From the NCBI GenBank assembly GCA_032622095.1, contig CP136063.1, positions 65,425,897 to 65,489,896 of the forward strand: a stretch of DNA of 64,000 nucleotides, read 5' to 3'. Both the position numbers and the translations under genes were made by a program. The notes beneath the pieces are model-generated. The model worked only from the letters and a program-made list of their open reading frames with translations. It had not been told where the DNA came from and ran no database searches. Positions 25,491-39,294 of this stretch are shown one piece after another. Position 1 is the stretch's first letter; each line of letters opens with the position of its first letter. Source of the DNA: Siphonodentalium dalli (lineage: Eukaryota; Mollusca; Scaphopoda; Gadilida; Siphonodentaliidae).

Positions 25491-28249
25491 TTTCTAGAGC
25501 ACGAGGTCAGCACGGGTCCCGACATATTCGTCGTGATTTCATATAAATTGGCATTTCTACCTAATTTCGAGGTACCAGGACACTCTACAGAGATATCCCT
25601 CCACATTAGTTGATGCATATGTGTAGAGAGTGTGACCGCTGGTAGTGGAAAACCACCCCACGCAGTTGAAATTTGGTAAAAACAGGTCATCACGGACTTC
25701 AATACGTCTATGTACAAACCGAACATTATCGCTATATTATGGCCCGTTTTTAGGGCTCCAGGACACCACGCACGCATAACCCACGAACATATCAGGCATG
25801 TCATTGTGGTCAACACATCATCCCTATTTACAATTTAACCCCACGCAGCTGGATTTCTAGAGCACGAGGTCAGCACGGGTCCCGACATATTCGTCGTGAT
25901 TTCATATAAATTGGCATTAAAACCTAATTTCGAGGTACCAGGACACTCTACAGAGATATCCCACCACATTAGTTGATGCATATGTGTAGAGAGTGTGACC
26001 GCTGGTAGTGGAAAACCACCCCACGCAGTTGAAATTTGGTAAAAACAGGTCATCACGGACTTCAATACGTCTATGTACAAACCGAACATTATCGCTATTA
26101 TGGCCCGTTTTTAGGGCTCCAGGACACCACACACGCATAACCCACGAACATATCAGGCATGTCATTGTGGTCAACACATCATCCCTATTTACAATTTAAC
26201 CCCACGCAGCTGGATTTCTAGAGCACGAGGTCAGCACGGGTCCCGACATATTCGTCGTGATTTCATATAAATTGGCATTTCTACCTAATTTCGAGGTACC
26301 AGGACACTCTACAGAGATAACCCTCCACATTAGTTGATTCATATGTGTAGACAGTGTGACCGCTGGTAGTGTAAAGCCGCCCCACGCAGTTGAAATTTGG
26401 TAAAAACAGGTCATCACGGACTTCAATACGTCTATGTACAAACCGAACATTATCGCTATTATGGCCCGTTTTTAGGGCTCCAGGACACCACACACGCATA
26501 ACCCACGAACATATCAGGCATGTCATTGTGGTCAACACATCATCCCTATTTACAATTTAACCCCACGCAGCTGGATTTCTAGAGCACGAGGTCAGCACGG
26601 GTCCCGACATATTCGTCGTGATTTCATATAAATTGGCATTTCTACCTAATTTCGAGGTACCAGGACACTCTACAGAGATATCCCTCCACATTAGTTGATG
26701 CATATGTGTAGAGAGTGTGACCGCTGGTAGTGGAAAACCACCCCACGCAGTTGAAATTTGGTAAAAACAGGTCATCACGGACTTCCATACGTCTATGTAC
26801 AAACCGAACATTATCGCTAGTATGGCCCGTTTTTAGGGCTCCAGGACACCACACACGCATAACCCACGAACATAACAGGCATGTCATTGTGGTCAACACA
26901 TCATCCCTATTTACAATTTAACCCCACGCAGCTGGATTTCTAGAGCACGAGGTCAGCACGGGTCCCGACATATTCGTCGTGATTTCATATAAATTGGCAT
27001 TTCTACCTAATTTCGAGGTACCAGGACACTCTACAGAGATAACCCTCCACATTAGTTGATTCATATGTGTAGAGAGTGTGACCGCTGGTAGTGGAAAACC
27101 ACCCCACGCAGTTGAAATTTGGTAAAAACAGGTCATCACGGACTTCAATACGTCTATGTACAAACCGAACATTATCGCTATATTATGGCCCGTTTTTAGG
27201 GCTCCAGGACACCACGCACGCATAACCCACGAACATGTCAGGCATGTCATTGTGGTCAACACATCATCCCTATTTACAATTTAACCCCACGCAGCTGGAT
27301 TTCTAGAGCACGAGGTCAGCACGGGTCCCGACATATTCGTCGTGATTTCATATAAATTGGCATTTCTACCTAATTTCGAGGTACCAGGACACTCTACAGA
27401 GATATCCCTCCACATTAGTTGATGCATATGTGTAGAGAGTGTGACCGCTGGTAGTGGAAAACCACCCCACGCAGTTGAAATTTGGTAAAAACAGGTCATC
27501 ACGGACTTCAATACGTCTATGTACAAACCGAACATTATCGCTATTATGGCCCGTTTTTAGGGCTCCAGGACACCACACACGCATAACCCACGAACATATC
27601 AGGCATGTCATTGTGGTCAACACATCATCCCTATTTACAATTTATCCCCACGCAGCTGGATTTCTAGAGCACGAGTCCCGACATATTCGTCGTGATTTCA
27701 TATAAATTGGCATTTCTACCTAATTTCGAGGTACCAGGACACTCTACAGAGATAACCCTCCACATTAGTTGATTCATATGTGTAGACAGTGTGACCGCTG
27801 GTAGTGTAAAGCCGCCCCACGCAGTTGAAATTTGGTAAAAACAGGTCATCACGGACTTCAATACGTCTATGTACAAACCGAACATTATCGCTATTATGGC
27901 CCGTTTTTAGGGCTCCAGGTCACCACACACGCATAACCCACGAACATATCAGGCATGTCATTGTGGTCAACACATCATCCCTATTTACAATTTAACCCCA
28001 CGCAGCTGGATTTCTAGAGCACGAGGTCAGCACGGGTCCCGACATATTCGTCGTGATTTCATATAAATTGGCATTTCTACCTAATTTCGAGGTACCAGGA
28101 CACTCTACAGAGATAACCCTCCACATTAGTTGATTCATATGTGTAGACAGTGTGACCGCTGGTAGTGTAAAGCCGCCCCACGCAGTTGAAATTTGGTAAA
28201 AACAGGTCATCACGGACTTCAATACGTCTATGTACAAACCGAACATTAT
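25491..28249 (+). repeat. Satellite B higher-order repeat 1, copy 2
   Basis: Second copy of the eight-monomer block, with all the diagnostic variants of copy 1 at +2881 bp (for example GGCATTAAAACC at about 25914 and the 11-bp deletion near 27670). Differences are few, such as TTTATCCCC near 27643 against TTTAACCCC. Correspondence stops near 28250, where CGCTAGTATGG replaces CGCTATTATGG. Confidence 0.92.
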
Positions 28250-30940
28250 CGCTAGTATGGCCCGTTTTTAGGGCTCCAGGACACCACACACGCATAACCC
28301 ACGAACATAACAGGTATGTCATTGTGGTCAACACATCATCCCTATTTACAATTTAACCCCACACAGCTGGATTTCTAGAGCACGAGGTCAGCACGGGTCC
28401 CGACATATTGGTCGTGATTTCATATAAATTGGCATTTCTACCTAATTTCGAGGTACCAGGACACTCTACAGAGATAACCCTCCACATTAGTTGATTCATA
28501 TGTGTAGACAGTGTGACCGCTGGTAGTGTAAAGCCGCCCCACGCAGTTGAAATTTGGTAAAAACAGGTCATCACGGACTTCAATACGTCTATGTACAAAC
28601 CGAACATTATCGCTATTATGGCCCGTTTTTAGGGCTCCAGGACACCACACACGCATAACCCACGAACATATCAGGCATGTCATTGTGGTCAACACATCAT
28701 CCCTATTTACAATTTAACCCCACGCAGCTGGATTTCTAGAGCACGAGGTCAGCACGGGTCCCGACATATTCGTCGTGATTTCATATAAATTGGCATTTCT
28801 ACCTAATTTCGAGGTACCAGGACACTCTACAGAGATATCCCTCCACATTAGTTGATGCATATGTGTAGAGAGTGTGACCGCTGGTAGTGGAAAACCACCC
28901 CACGTAGTTGAATTTGGTAAAAACAGGTCATCACGGACTTCAATACGTCTATGTACAAACCGAACATTATCGCTAGTATGGCCCGTTTTTAGGGCTCAGG
29001 ACACCACACACGCATAACCCACGAACATAACAGGCATGTCATTGTGGTCAACACATCATCCCTATTTACAATTTAACCCCACGCAGCTGGATTTCTAGAG
29101 CACGAGGTCAGCACGGGTCCCGACATATTCGTCGTGATTTCATATAAATTGGCATTTCTACCTAATTTCGAGGTACCAGGACACTCTACAGAGATATCCC
29201 TCCACATTAATTGATGCATATGTGTAGAGAGTGTGACCGCTGGTAGTGGAAAACCACCCCACGCAGTTGAAATTTGGTAAAAACAGGTCATCACGGGACT
29301 TCAATACGTCTATGTACAAACCGAACATTATCGCTATTATGGCCCGTTTTTAGGTTCTCCAGGACACCACACAGGCATAACCCACGAATATAGCAGGTAT
29401 GTCATTGTGGTCAACACATCAGCCCTAATTACAATTTAACCCCACGCAGCTGAATTTCTAGTGCACGAGGTCAGCACGGGTCCCGACATATTCGTCGTGA
29501 TTTCATATAAATTGGCATTTCTACCTAATTTCGAGGGTACCAGGACACTCTACAGAGATATCCCTCCACATTAGTTGATGCATATGTGTAGAGAGTGTGA
29601 CCGCTGGTAGTGGGAAAACCACCCCACGCAGTTGAAATTTGGTAAAAACAGGTCATCACGGACTTCAATACGTCTATGTACAAACCGAACATTATCGCTA
29701 TATTATGGCCCGTTTTTAGGGCTCCAGGACACCACGCACGCATAACCCACGAACATATCAGGCATGTTATTGTGGTCAACACATCATCCCTATTTACAAT
29801 TTAACCCCACGCAGCTGGATTTCTAGAGCACGAGGTCAGCACGGGTCCCGACATATTCGTCGTGATTTCATATAAATTGCATTTCTACCTAATTTCGAGG
29901 GTACCAGGACACTCTACAGAGATATCCCTCCACATTAGTTGATGCATATGTGTAGAGAGTGTGGACCGCTGGTAGTGGAAAACCACCCCACGCAGTTGAA
30001 ATTTGGTAAAAACAGGTCATCACGGACTTCAATACGTCTATGTACAAACCGAACATTATCGCTATATTATGGCCCGTTTTTAGGGCTCCAGGACACCACG
30101 CACGCATAACCCACGAACATATCAGGCATGTCATTGTGGTCAACACATCATCCCTATTTACAATTTAACCCCACGCAGCTGGATTTCTAGAGCACGAGGT
30201 CAGCACGGTTCCCGACATATTCGTCGTGATTTCATATAAATTGGCATTTCTACCTAATTTCGAGGTACCAGGACACTCTACAGAGATATCCCTCCACATT
30301 AATTGATGCATATGTGTAGAGAGTGTGACCGCTGGTAGTGGAAAACCACCCCACGCAGTTGATATTTGGTAAAAACAGGTCATCACGGACTTCAATACGT
30401 CTATGTACAAACCGAACATTATCGCTATTATGGCCCGTTTTTAGGGTTCTCCAGGACACCACACACGCATAACCCACGAACATATCAGGCATGTCATTGT
30501 GGTCAACACATCATCCCTATTTACAATTTAACCCCACGCAGCTGGATTTCTAGAGCACGAGTCCCGACATATTCGTCGTGATTTCATATAAATTGGCATT
30601 TCTACCTAATTTCGAGGTACCAGGACACTCTACAGAGATAACCCTCCACATTAGTTGATTCATAGTGTAGAGAGTGTGACCGCTGGTAGTGTAAAGCCGC
30701 CCCACGCAGTTGAAATTTGGTAAAAACAGGTCATCACGGACTTCAATACGTCTATGTACAAACCGAACATTATCGCTAGTATGGCCCGTTTTTAGGGCTC
30801 CAGGACACCACACACGCATAACCCACGAACATATCAGGCATGTCATTGTGGTCAACACATCATCCCTATTTACAATTTAACCCCACGCAGCTCGATTTCT
30901 AGAGCACGAGGTCAGCACGGGTCCCGACATATTCGTCGTG

Positions 30941-33900
30941 ATTTAATATAAATTGGCATTTCTACCTAATTTCGAGGTACCAGGACACTCTACAGAGATA
31001 TCCCTCTACATTAGTTGATGCATATGTGTAGAGAGTGTGACCGCTGGTAGTGGGAAAACCACCCCACGCAGTTGAAATTTGGTAAAAACAGGTCATCACG
31101 GACTTCAATACGTCTATGTACAAACCGAACATTATCGCTAGTATGGCCCGTTTTTAGGGCTCCAGGACACCACATACGCATAACCCACGAACATAACAGG
31201 CATGTCATTGTGGTCAACACATCATCCCTATTTACAATTTAACCCCACGCAGCTGGATTTCTAGAGCACGAGGTCAGCACGGGTCCCGACATATTCGTCG
31301 TGATTTCATATAAATTGGCATTTCTACCTAATTTCGAGGTACCAGGACACTCTACAGAGATAACCCTCCACATTAGTTGATTCATATGTGTAGACAGTGT
31401 GACCGCTGGTAGTGTAAAGCCGCCCCACGCAGTTGAAATTTGGTAAAAACAGGTCATCACGGACTTCAATACGTCTATGTACAAACCGAACATTATCGCT
31501 ATTATGGCCCGTTTTTAGGGCTCCAGGACACCACACACGCATAACCCACGAACATATCAGGCATGTCATTGTGGTCAACACATCATCCCTATTTACAATT
31601 TAACCCCACGCAGCTGGATTTCTAGAGCACGAGGTCAGCACGGGTTCCGACATATTCGTCGTGATTTCATATAAATTGGCATTTCTACCTAATTTCGAGG
31701 TACCAGGACACTCTACAGAGATAACACTCCACATTAGTTGATTCATATGTGTAGACAGTGTGACCGCTGGTAGTGGTAGTGTAAAGCCGCCCCACGCAGT
31801 TGAAATTTGGTAAAAACAGGTCATCACGGACTTCAATACGTCTATGTACAAACCGAACATTATCGCTATTATGGCCCGTTTTTAGGCTCCAGGACACCAC
31901 ACACGCATAACCCACGAACATATCAGGCATGTCATTGTGGTCAACACATCATCCCTATTTACAATTTAACCCACGCAGCTGGATTTCTAGAGCACGAGGT
32001 CAGCACGGGTCCCGACATATTCGTCGTGATTTAATATAAATTGGCATTTCTACCTAATTTCGAGGTACCAGGACACTCTACAGAGATATCCCTCCACATT
32101 AGTTGATTCATATGTGTAGACAGTGTGTCCGCTGGTAGTGTAAAGCCGCCCCACGCAGTTGAAATTTGGTAAAAACAGGTCATCACGGACTTCAATACGT
32201 CTATGTACAAACCGAACATTACCGCTATATTATGGCCCGTTTTTAGGGCTCCAGGACACCACACACGCATAACCCACGAACATATCAGGCATGTCATTGT
32301 GGTCAACACATCATCCCTATTTACAATTTAACCCCACGCAGCTGGATTTCTAGAGCACGAGGTCAGCACGGGGTCCCGACATATTCGTCGTGATTTCATA
32401 TAAATTGGCATTTCTACCTAATTTCGAGGTACCAGGACACTCTACAGAGATATCCCTCCACATTACTTGATGCATATGTGTAGAGAGTGTGACCGCTGGT
32501 AGTGGAAAACCACCCCATGCAGTTGAAATTTGGTAAAAAACAGGTCATCACGGACTTCAATACGTCTATGTACAAACCGAACATGATCGCTATTATGGCC
32601 CGTTTTTAGGGCTCCAGGACACCACACACGCATAACCCACGAACATATCAGGCATATCATTGTGGTCAGCACATCATCCCAATTTACAATTTAACCCACG
32701 CAGCTGGATTTCTAGAGCACGAGGTCAGCACGGTCCCGACATATTCGTCGTGATTTCATATAAATTGGCATTTCTACCTAATTTCGAGGTACCAGGACAT
32801 TCTACAGAGATAACCCTCCACATTAGTTGATTCATATGTGTAGACAGTGTGACCGCTGGTAGTGTAAAGCCGCCCACGCAGTTGAATTTTTTTAAAAACA
32901 GGTCATCACGGACTTCAATACGTCTATGTACAAACCGAACATTATCGCTATTATGGCCCGTTTTTAGGGCTCCAGGACACCACGCACGCATAACCCACGA
33001 ACATATCAGGCATGTCATTGTGGTCAACACATCATCCCTATTTACAATTTAACCCCACGCAGCTGGATTTCTAGAGCACGAGTCCCGACATATTCGTCGT
33101 GATTTCATATAAATTGGCATTTCTACCTAATTTCGAGGTACCAGGACACTCTACAGAGATAACCTCCACATTAGTTGATTCATATGTGTAGACAGTGTGA
33201 CCGCTGGTAGTGTAAAGCCGCCCCACGCAGTTGAAATTTGGTAAAAACAGGTCATCACGGACTTCAATACGTCTATGTACAAACCGAACATTATCGCTAT
33301 TATGGCCCGTTTTTAGGGCTCCAGGACACCACACACGCATAACCCACGAACATATCAGGCATGTCATTGTGGTCAACACATCATCCCTATTTACAATTTA
33401 ACCCCACGCAGCTGGATTTCTAGAGCACGAGGTCAGCACGGGTCCCGACATATTCGTCGTGATTTCATATAAATTGGCATTTCTACCTAATTTCGAGGTA
33501 CCAGGACACTCTACAGAGATATCCCTCCACATTAGTTGTTGCATATGTGTAGATAGTGTGACCGCTGGTAGTGGAAAACCACCCCACGCAGTTGAAATTT
33601 GGTAAAAACAGGTCATCACGGACTTCAATACGTCTATGTACAAACCGAACATTATCGCTAGTATGGCCCGTTTTTAGGGCTCCAGGACACCACACACGCA
33701 TAACCCACGAACATAACAGGCATGTCATTTGGTGGTCAACACATCATCCCTATTTACAATTTAACCCCACGCAGCTGGATTTCTAGAGCACGAGGTCAGC
33801 ACGGGTCCCGACATATTCGTCGTGATTTCATATAAATTGGCATTTCTACCTAATTTCGAGGTACCAGGACACTCTACAGAGATATCCCTCCACATTAGTT

Positions 33901-34185
33901 CATGCATATGTGTAGAGAGTGTGACCGCTGGTAGTGGAAAACCACCCCACGCAGTTGAAATTTGGTAAAAACAGGTCATCACGGACTTCAATACGTCTAT
34001 GTACAAACCGAACATTATCGCTAGTATGGCCCGTTTTTAGGGCTCCAGGACACCACACACGCATAACCCACGAACATAACAGGCATGTCATTGTGGTCAA
34101 CACATCATCCCTATTTACAATTTAACCCCACGCAGCTGGATTTCTAGAGCACGAGGTCAGCACGGGTCCCGACATATTCGTCGTG
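30941..34185 (+). repeat. Satellite B higher-order repeat 2, copy 1 (about 3.24 kb, 9 monomers)
   Basis: Variant markers ATTTAATATAAATTGG (30941), TCCCTCTACATT (about 31003), CACATACGCAT (about 31171), GTGTGTCCGC (about 32124), ATTACCGCTAT (about 32218), GGTCAGCACATCATCCCAAT (about 32665) and GACATTCTACAG (about 32797) recur about 3240-3245 bp downstream in the same order. Small indels blur the exact length. Confidence 0.85.
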
Positions 34186-37146
34186 ATTTAATATAAATTG
34201 GCATTTCTACCTAATTTCGAGGTACCAGGACACTCTACAGAGATATCCCTCTACATTAGTTGATGCATATGTGTAGAGAGTGTGACCGCTGGTAGTGGAA
34301 AACCACCCCACGCAGTTGAAATTTGGTAAAAACAGGTCATCACGGACTTCAATACGTCTATGTACAAACCGAACATTATCGCTAGTATGGCCCGTTTTTA
34401 GGGCTCCAGGACACCACATACGCATAACCCACGAACATAACAGGCATGTCATTGTGGTCAACACATCATCCCTATTTACAATTTAACCCCACGCAGCTGG
34501 ATTTCTAGAGCACGAGGTCAGCACGGGTCCCGACATATTCGTCGTGATTTCATATAAATTGGCATTTCTACCTAATTTCGAGGTACCAGGACACTCTACA
34601 GAGATAACCCTCCACATTAGTTGATTCATATGTGTAGACAGTGTGACCGCTGGTAGTGTAAAGCCGCCCCACGCAGTTGAAATTTGGGTAAAAACAGGTC
34701 ATCACGGACTTCAATACGTCTATGTACAAACCGAACATTATCGCTATTATGGCCGTTTTTAGGGCTCCAGGACACCACACACGCATAACCCACGAACATA
34801 TCAGGCATGTCATTGTGGGTCAACACATCATCCCTATTTACAATTTAACCCCACGCAGCTGGATTTCTAGAGCACGAGGTCAGCACGGGTCCCGACATAT
34901 TCGTCGTGATTTCATATAAATTGGCATTTCTACCTAATTTCGAGGTACCAGGACACTCTACAGAGATAACCCTCCACATTAGTTGATTCATATGTGTAGA
35001 CAGTGTGACCGCTGGTAGTGTAAAGCCGCCCCACGCAGTTGAAATTTGGTAAAAACAGGTCATCACGGACTTCAATACGTCTATGTACAAACCGAACATT
35101 ATCGCTATTATGGCCGTTTTTAGGGCTCCAGGACACACACACGCATAACCCACGAACATATCAGGCATGTCATTGTGGTCAACACATCATCCCTATTTAC
35201 AATTTAACCCCACGCAGCTGGATTTCTAGAGCACGAGGTCAGCACGGGTCCCGACATATTCGTCGTGATTTAATATAAATTGGCATTTCTACCTAATTTC
35301 GAGGGTACCAGGACACTCTACAGAGATATCCCTCCACATTAGTTGATTCATATGTGTAGACAGTGTGTCCGCTGGTAGTGTAAAGCCGCCCCACGCAGTT
35401 GAAATTTGGTAAAAACAGGTCATCACGGACTTCAATACGTCTATGTACAAACCGAACATTACCGCTAATATTATGGCCCGTTTTTAGGGCTCCAGGACAC
35501 CACACACGCATAACCCACGAACATATCAGGCATGTCATTGTGGTCAACACATCATCCCTATTTACAATTTAACCCCACGCAGCTGGATTTCTAGAGCACG
35601 AGGTCAGCACGGGTCCCGACATATTCGTCGTGATTTCATATAAATTGGCATTTCTACCTAATTTCGAGGTACCAGGACACTCTACAGAGATATCCCTCCA
35701 CATTAGTTGATGCATATGTGTAGAGAGTGTGACCGCTGGTAGTGTGAAAACCACCCCACGCAGTTGAATTTGGTAAAAACAGGTCATCACGGACTTCAAT
35801 ACGTCTATGTACAAACCGAACATGATCGCTATTATGGCCCGTTTTTAGGGCTCCAGGACACCACACACGCATAACCCACGAACATATCAGGCATGTCATT
35901 GTGGTCAGCACATCATCCCAATTTACAATTTAACCCCACGCAGCTGGATTTCTAGAGCACGAGGTCAGCACGGGTCCCGACATATTCGTCGTGATTTCAT
36001 ATAAATTGGCATTTCTACCTAATTTCGAGGTACAAGGACATTCTACAGAGATAACCCTCCACATTAGTTGATTCATATGTGTAGACAGTGTGACCGCTGG
36101 TAGTGTAAAGCCGCCCCACGCAGTTGAAATTTTTTAAAAACAGGTCATCACGGACTTCAATACGTCTATGTACAAACCGAACATTATCGCTATTATGGCC
36201 CGTTTTTAGGGCTCCAGGACACCACGCACGCATAACCCACGAACATATCAGGCATGTCATTGTGGTCAACACATCATCCCTATTTACAATTTAACCCCAC
36301 GCAGCTGGATTTCTAGAGCACGAGGTCAGCACGGGTCCCGACATATTGGTCGTGATTTCATATAAATTGGCATTTCTACCTAATTTCGAGGTACCAGGAC
36401 ACTCTACAGAGATAACCCTCCACATTAGTTGATTCATATGTGTAGACAGTGTGACCGCTGGTAGTGTAAAGCCGCCCCACGCAGTTGAAATTTGGTAAAA
36501 ACAGGTCATCACGGACTTCAATACGTCTATGTACAAACCGAACATTATCGCTATTATGGCCCGTTTTTATGGCTCCAGGACACCACACACGCATAACCCA
36601 CGAACATATCAGGCATGTCATTGTGGTCAACACATCATCCCTATTTACAATTTAACCCCACGCAGCTGGATTTCTAGAGCACGAGGTCAGCACGGGTCCC
36701 GACATATTCGTCGTGATTTCATATAAATTGGCATTTCTACCTAATTTCGAGGTACCAGGACACTCTACAGAGATATCCCTCCACATTAGTTCATGCATAT
36801 GTGTAGAGAGTGTGACCGCTGGTAGTGGAAAACCACCCCACGCAGTTGAAATTTGGTAAAAACAGGTCATCACGGACTTCAATACGTCTATGTACAAACC
36901 GAACATTATCGCTAGTATGGCCCGTTTTTAGGGCTCCAGGACACCACACACGCATAACCCACGACATAACAGGCATGTCATTGTGGTCAAAACATCATCC
37001 CTATTTACAATTTAACCCCACGCAGCTGGATTTCTAGAGCACGAGGTCAGCACGGGTCCCGACATATTCGTCGTGATTTCATATAAATTGGCATTTCTAC
37101 CTAATTTCGAGTACCAGGACACTCTACAGAGATATCCTCCACATTA
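34186..37146 (+). repeat. Satellite B higher-order repeat 2, copy 2 (one monomer shorter)
   Basis: Repeats the marker order of 30941-34185. The monomer marked TTAGTTCATGCATATG is only about 2890 bp from its counterpart (33897 to 36788), so one monomer has been lost from this copy. The same marker appears once more at about 37147, showing a recent single-monomer duplication. Confidence 0.8.
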
Positions 37147-37380
37147 GTTCATGCATATGTGTAGAGAGTGTGACCGCTGGTAGTGGAAAACCCACCCCAC
37201 GCAGTTGAAATTTGGTAAAAACAGGTCATCACGGACTTCAATACGTCTATGTACAAACGAACATTATCGAACATTATCGCTATTATGGCCCGTTTTAGGG
37301 CTCCAGGACACTCCACACGCATAACCCACGAACATAACAGGTATGTCATTGTGGTCAACACATCAGCCCTAATTAAAATT

Positions 37381-38600
37381 TAACCCCACGCAGCCGGATT
37401 TCTAGAGAACGAGGTCAGCACGGGTCCCGATATATTCGTCGTGATTTCATATATATTGTTATTGTAACCTAATTTCGAGGTGCCAGGACACTCTATAGTG
37501 ATATCCCTCCACATTAGTTGATGTATATGTGCAGAGAGTGTGACCGCTTGTAGTAGAAAACCACCCCACGCAGTTGAAATTTGAGAAAAGTAGGTCATCA
37601 CAGACTTCAATACTTGTATGTACAAACAGGACATTATCGCTATTATGGCCCGTTTTAGGGCTCCAGGACACTCTATACGCATAACCCACGAACATGATAT
37701 GTATGTCATTGTGGTCAACACATCAACCCTAATTACAATTTACCCCCACGCAGTCGGATTTATAGAGCACGAGGTCAGCACGGGTCCCGACATATTCGTC
37801 GTGATTTCATATAAATTTGCATTTCTACCTAATTTCGAGGTACCAGGACAATCTACAGAGATATCCCTCACATTAGTTGATGCAAATGTGTAGACAGTGT
37901 GACCGCTGGTAGTGGAAAACCACCCCACGCAGTTGAAATTTGGGAAAAGTAGGTCATCACGGACTTCAATACTTCAGTGTACAAACCGAACATTATCGCT
38001 ATTATGGCCCGATTTTAGGGCTCCGGGTCACTCTACACGCATAACCCACGAACATGGTTAATCTGTAGTGGTGGTCACCACGTCAGTCCTAATTACAGTT
38101 TAACCCCGCGCAGCCTGATATCTAGAGCCGATGTCAGCACGGGTCCCGACATATTCGTCGTGATTTAATATAAATTGTCATTTTTACCTAATTTCGAGGT
38201 GCCATGACTCTTTGGAGATGTCCGTCCACATTAGTGATTTCGCATCAATTGCCGTGTTTACCTAATTGCGAGGTACCGGGACTCGCTGTGGAGATGTACA
38301 TGCGCCCTCAAATTTTGGTTATTAGTAGTGCGTTTCACATCACTGCTGGTAATGGGAAACCACCTCACACAGTTACATGAAGTTTGGCAAAAGTATGTCA
38401 TCATGGACTCTTGATATTTACACAACAAACTCATCTGATAACCAACCGATAAATAAGTTATTCCAGTAGTAATCGCTATACTAGTGACCGTTACAAATGA
38501 ACACACGCAGCTCAAGGACGATGTCAACACGAGCCAGGGCATAAATGTCGTGATTTCAAATAAATCGTCATTTGAGTCCAATTTCAGGATGCTCAGCGTT
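37381..38600 (+). repeat. Diverged edge of satellite B
   Basis: From about 37380 the monomers differ more and more from the array consensus (for example GCAGCCGGATT, ATTGTTATTGTAACC, GTGACCGCTTGTAGTAG). After 38230 only fragments line up (ACCTAATTGCGAGGTACCGG at about 38260, CACTGCTGGTAATGGGAAACC at about 38340, GTCGTGATTTCAAATAAAT at about 38548). A divergence gradient at an array border is expected when homogenisation fails at the ends. Confidence 0.85.
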
Positions 38601-39082
38601 ATTTGGTAATGGAGTGAAGTATATTTTTAGAGATCGAAGAAGTTATCGACTCGATACAGCTGAGGATGTGAAGAATACGCCATATCACTAACTCGCGGCC
38701 ATATTGGAACCACAGGCTCGGTTCAGCGGTTATAGTGATATACATGTCAAAGTTCTGGAGTAGCATTTCCATATATGGAAACCGGAATAATCCATAACTT
38801 CGTTATCTGATCTGGAAAGCTACTCCAAAACATTGACCTCTATCACTAAAACCACGAAACCTGAGCTGGATAAATCTCGGAAACCACGGATCGGAGCTGG
38901 ATTAATCCAAAACGGCAGCGACTCAGTGATCTCGCTTATTGGGTCATCACAGAATCTGATACCGGTATGTATATCAGACATATCAGAGCGCATATGTCCC
39001 GCTTTTAGAGTTGATGACCACTAAAGATGTATAAATCGCTAGAAAATTCGCAAGATTGTCAAGATGTAGAAAAATTCAAAGG
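38601..39082. other. No feature seen
   Basis: Low-copy sequence between the satellite edge and a MITE. Open frames are short (63 codons at 38833-39024) and match nothing I recognise. Confidence 0.6.
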
Positions 39083-39088
39083 GTTACG

Positions 39089-39294
39089 AGAAGATAGTGG
39101 GGCTCGTTAGGTTCAATCGTAAAAGTGGGCATAAGTGTATTTTGAGTATGTTAGTACTATAGTACTATATCTTTGAGAATCGTTGATAAAATAGGCGTAA
39201 GTATATTTTCGACAGAGCAGGGCGTCATATTTGAGCGTCATGTTTGTGTATATTTTTGACTAACGATTGAACCTAACGAGCCCCACTATCTTCT
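39089..39294. mobile_element. 206-bp MITE with 32-bp inverted ends
   Basis: A perfect 32-bp terminal inverted repeat, starting AGAAGATAGTGGGGCTCGTT, lies at 39089-39120 and in reverse at 39263-39294. The hexamer GTTACG stands directly outside both ends (39083-39088 and 39295-39300) and reads as a 6-bp target duplication. There is no coding capacity. I cannot name the superfamily: 6 bp is unusual among cut-and-paste elements. Confidence 0.88.

Larger units (their letters stand above)
22002..38230 (+). repeat. Satellite array B: 361-bp monomer, about 45 copies
   Basis: Head-to-tail repeats of 361 bp. Regular variants are 363 bp (CTATATTATGG instead of CTATTATGG) and 350 bp (11 bases missing, CACGAGTCCCG instead of CACGAGGTCAGCACGGGTCCCG). 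Two main sequence classes alternate: GTGGAAAACCACCCC with GATGCATATG, and GTGTAAAGCCGCCCC with GATTCATATG. Open frames of 84-114 codons recur on the minus strand in every monomer and have no recognisable domain. Every monomer has TTCGAGGTACCAGGA, which resembles the mammalian CENP-B box only loosely. Monomer length, homogeneity and higher-order structure are typical of centromeric or pericentromeric satellites; that role is an inference. Confidence 0.96.

Noticed and set aside
22231-37928. Recurring 84- to 114-codon minus-strand frames in satellite B
   Set aside because: By-products of the 361-bp repeat. Two different frames overlap in each monomer, and indels shift them without any sign of constraint.
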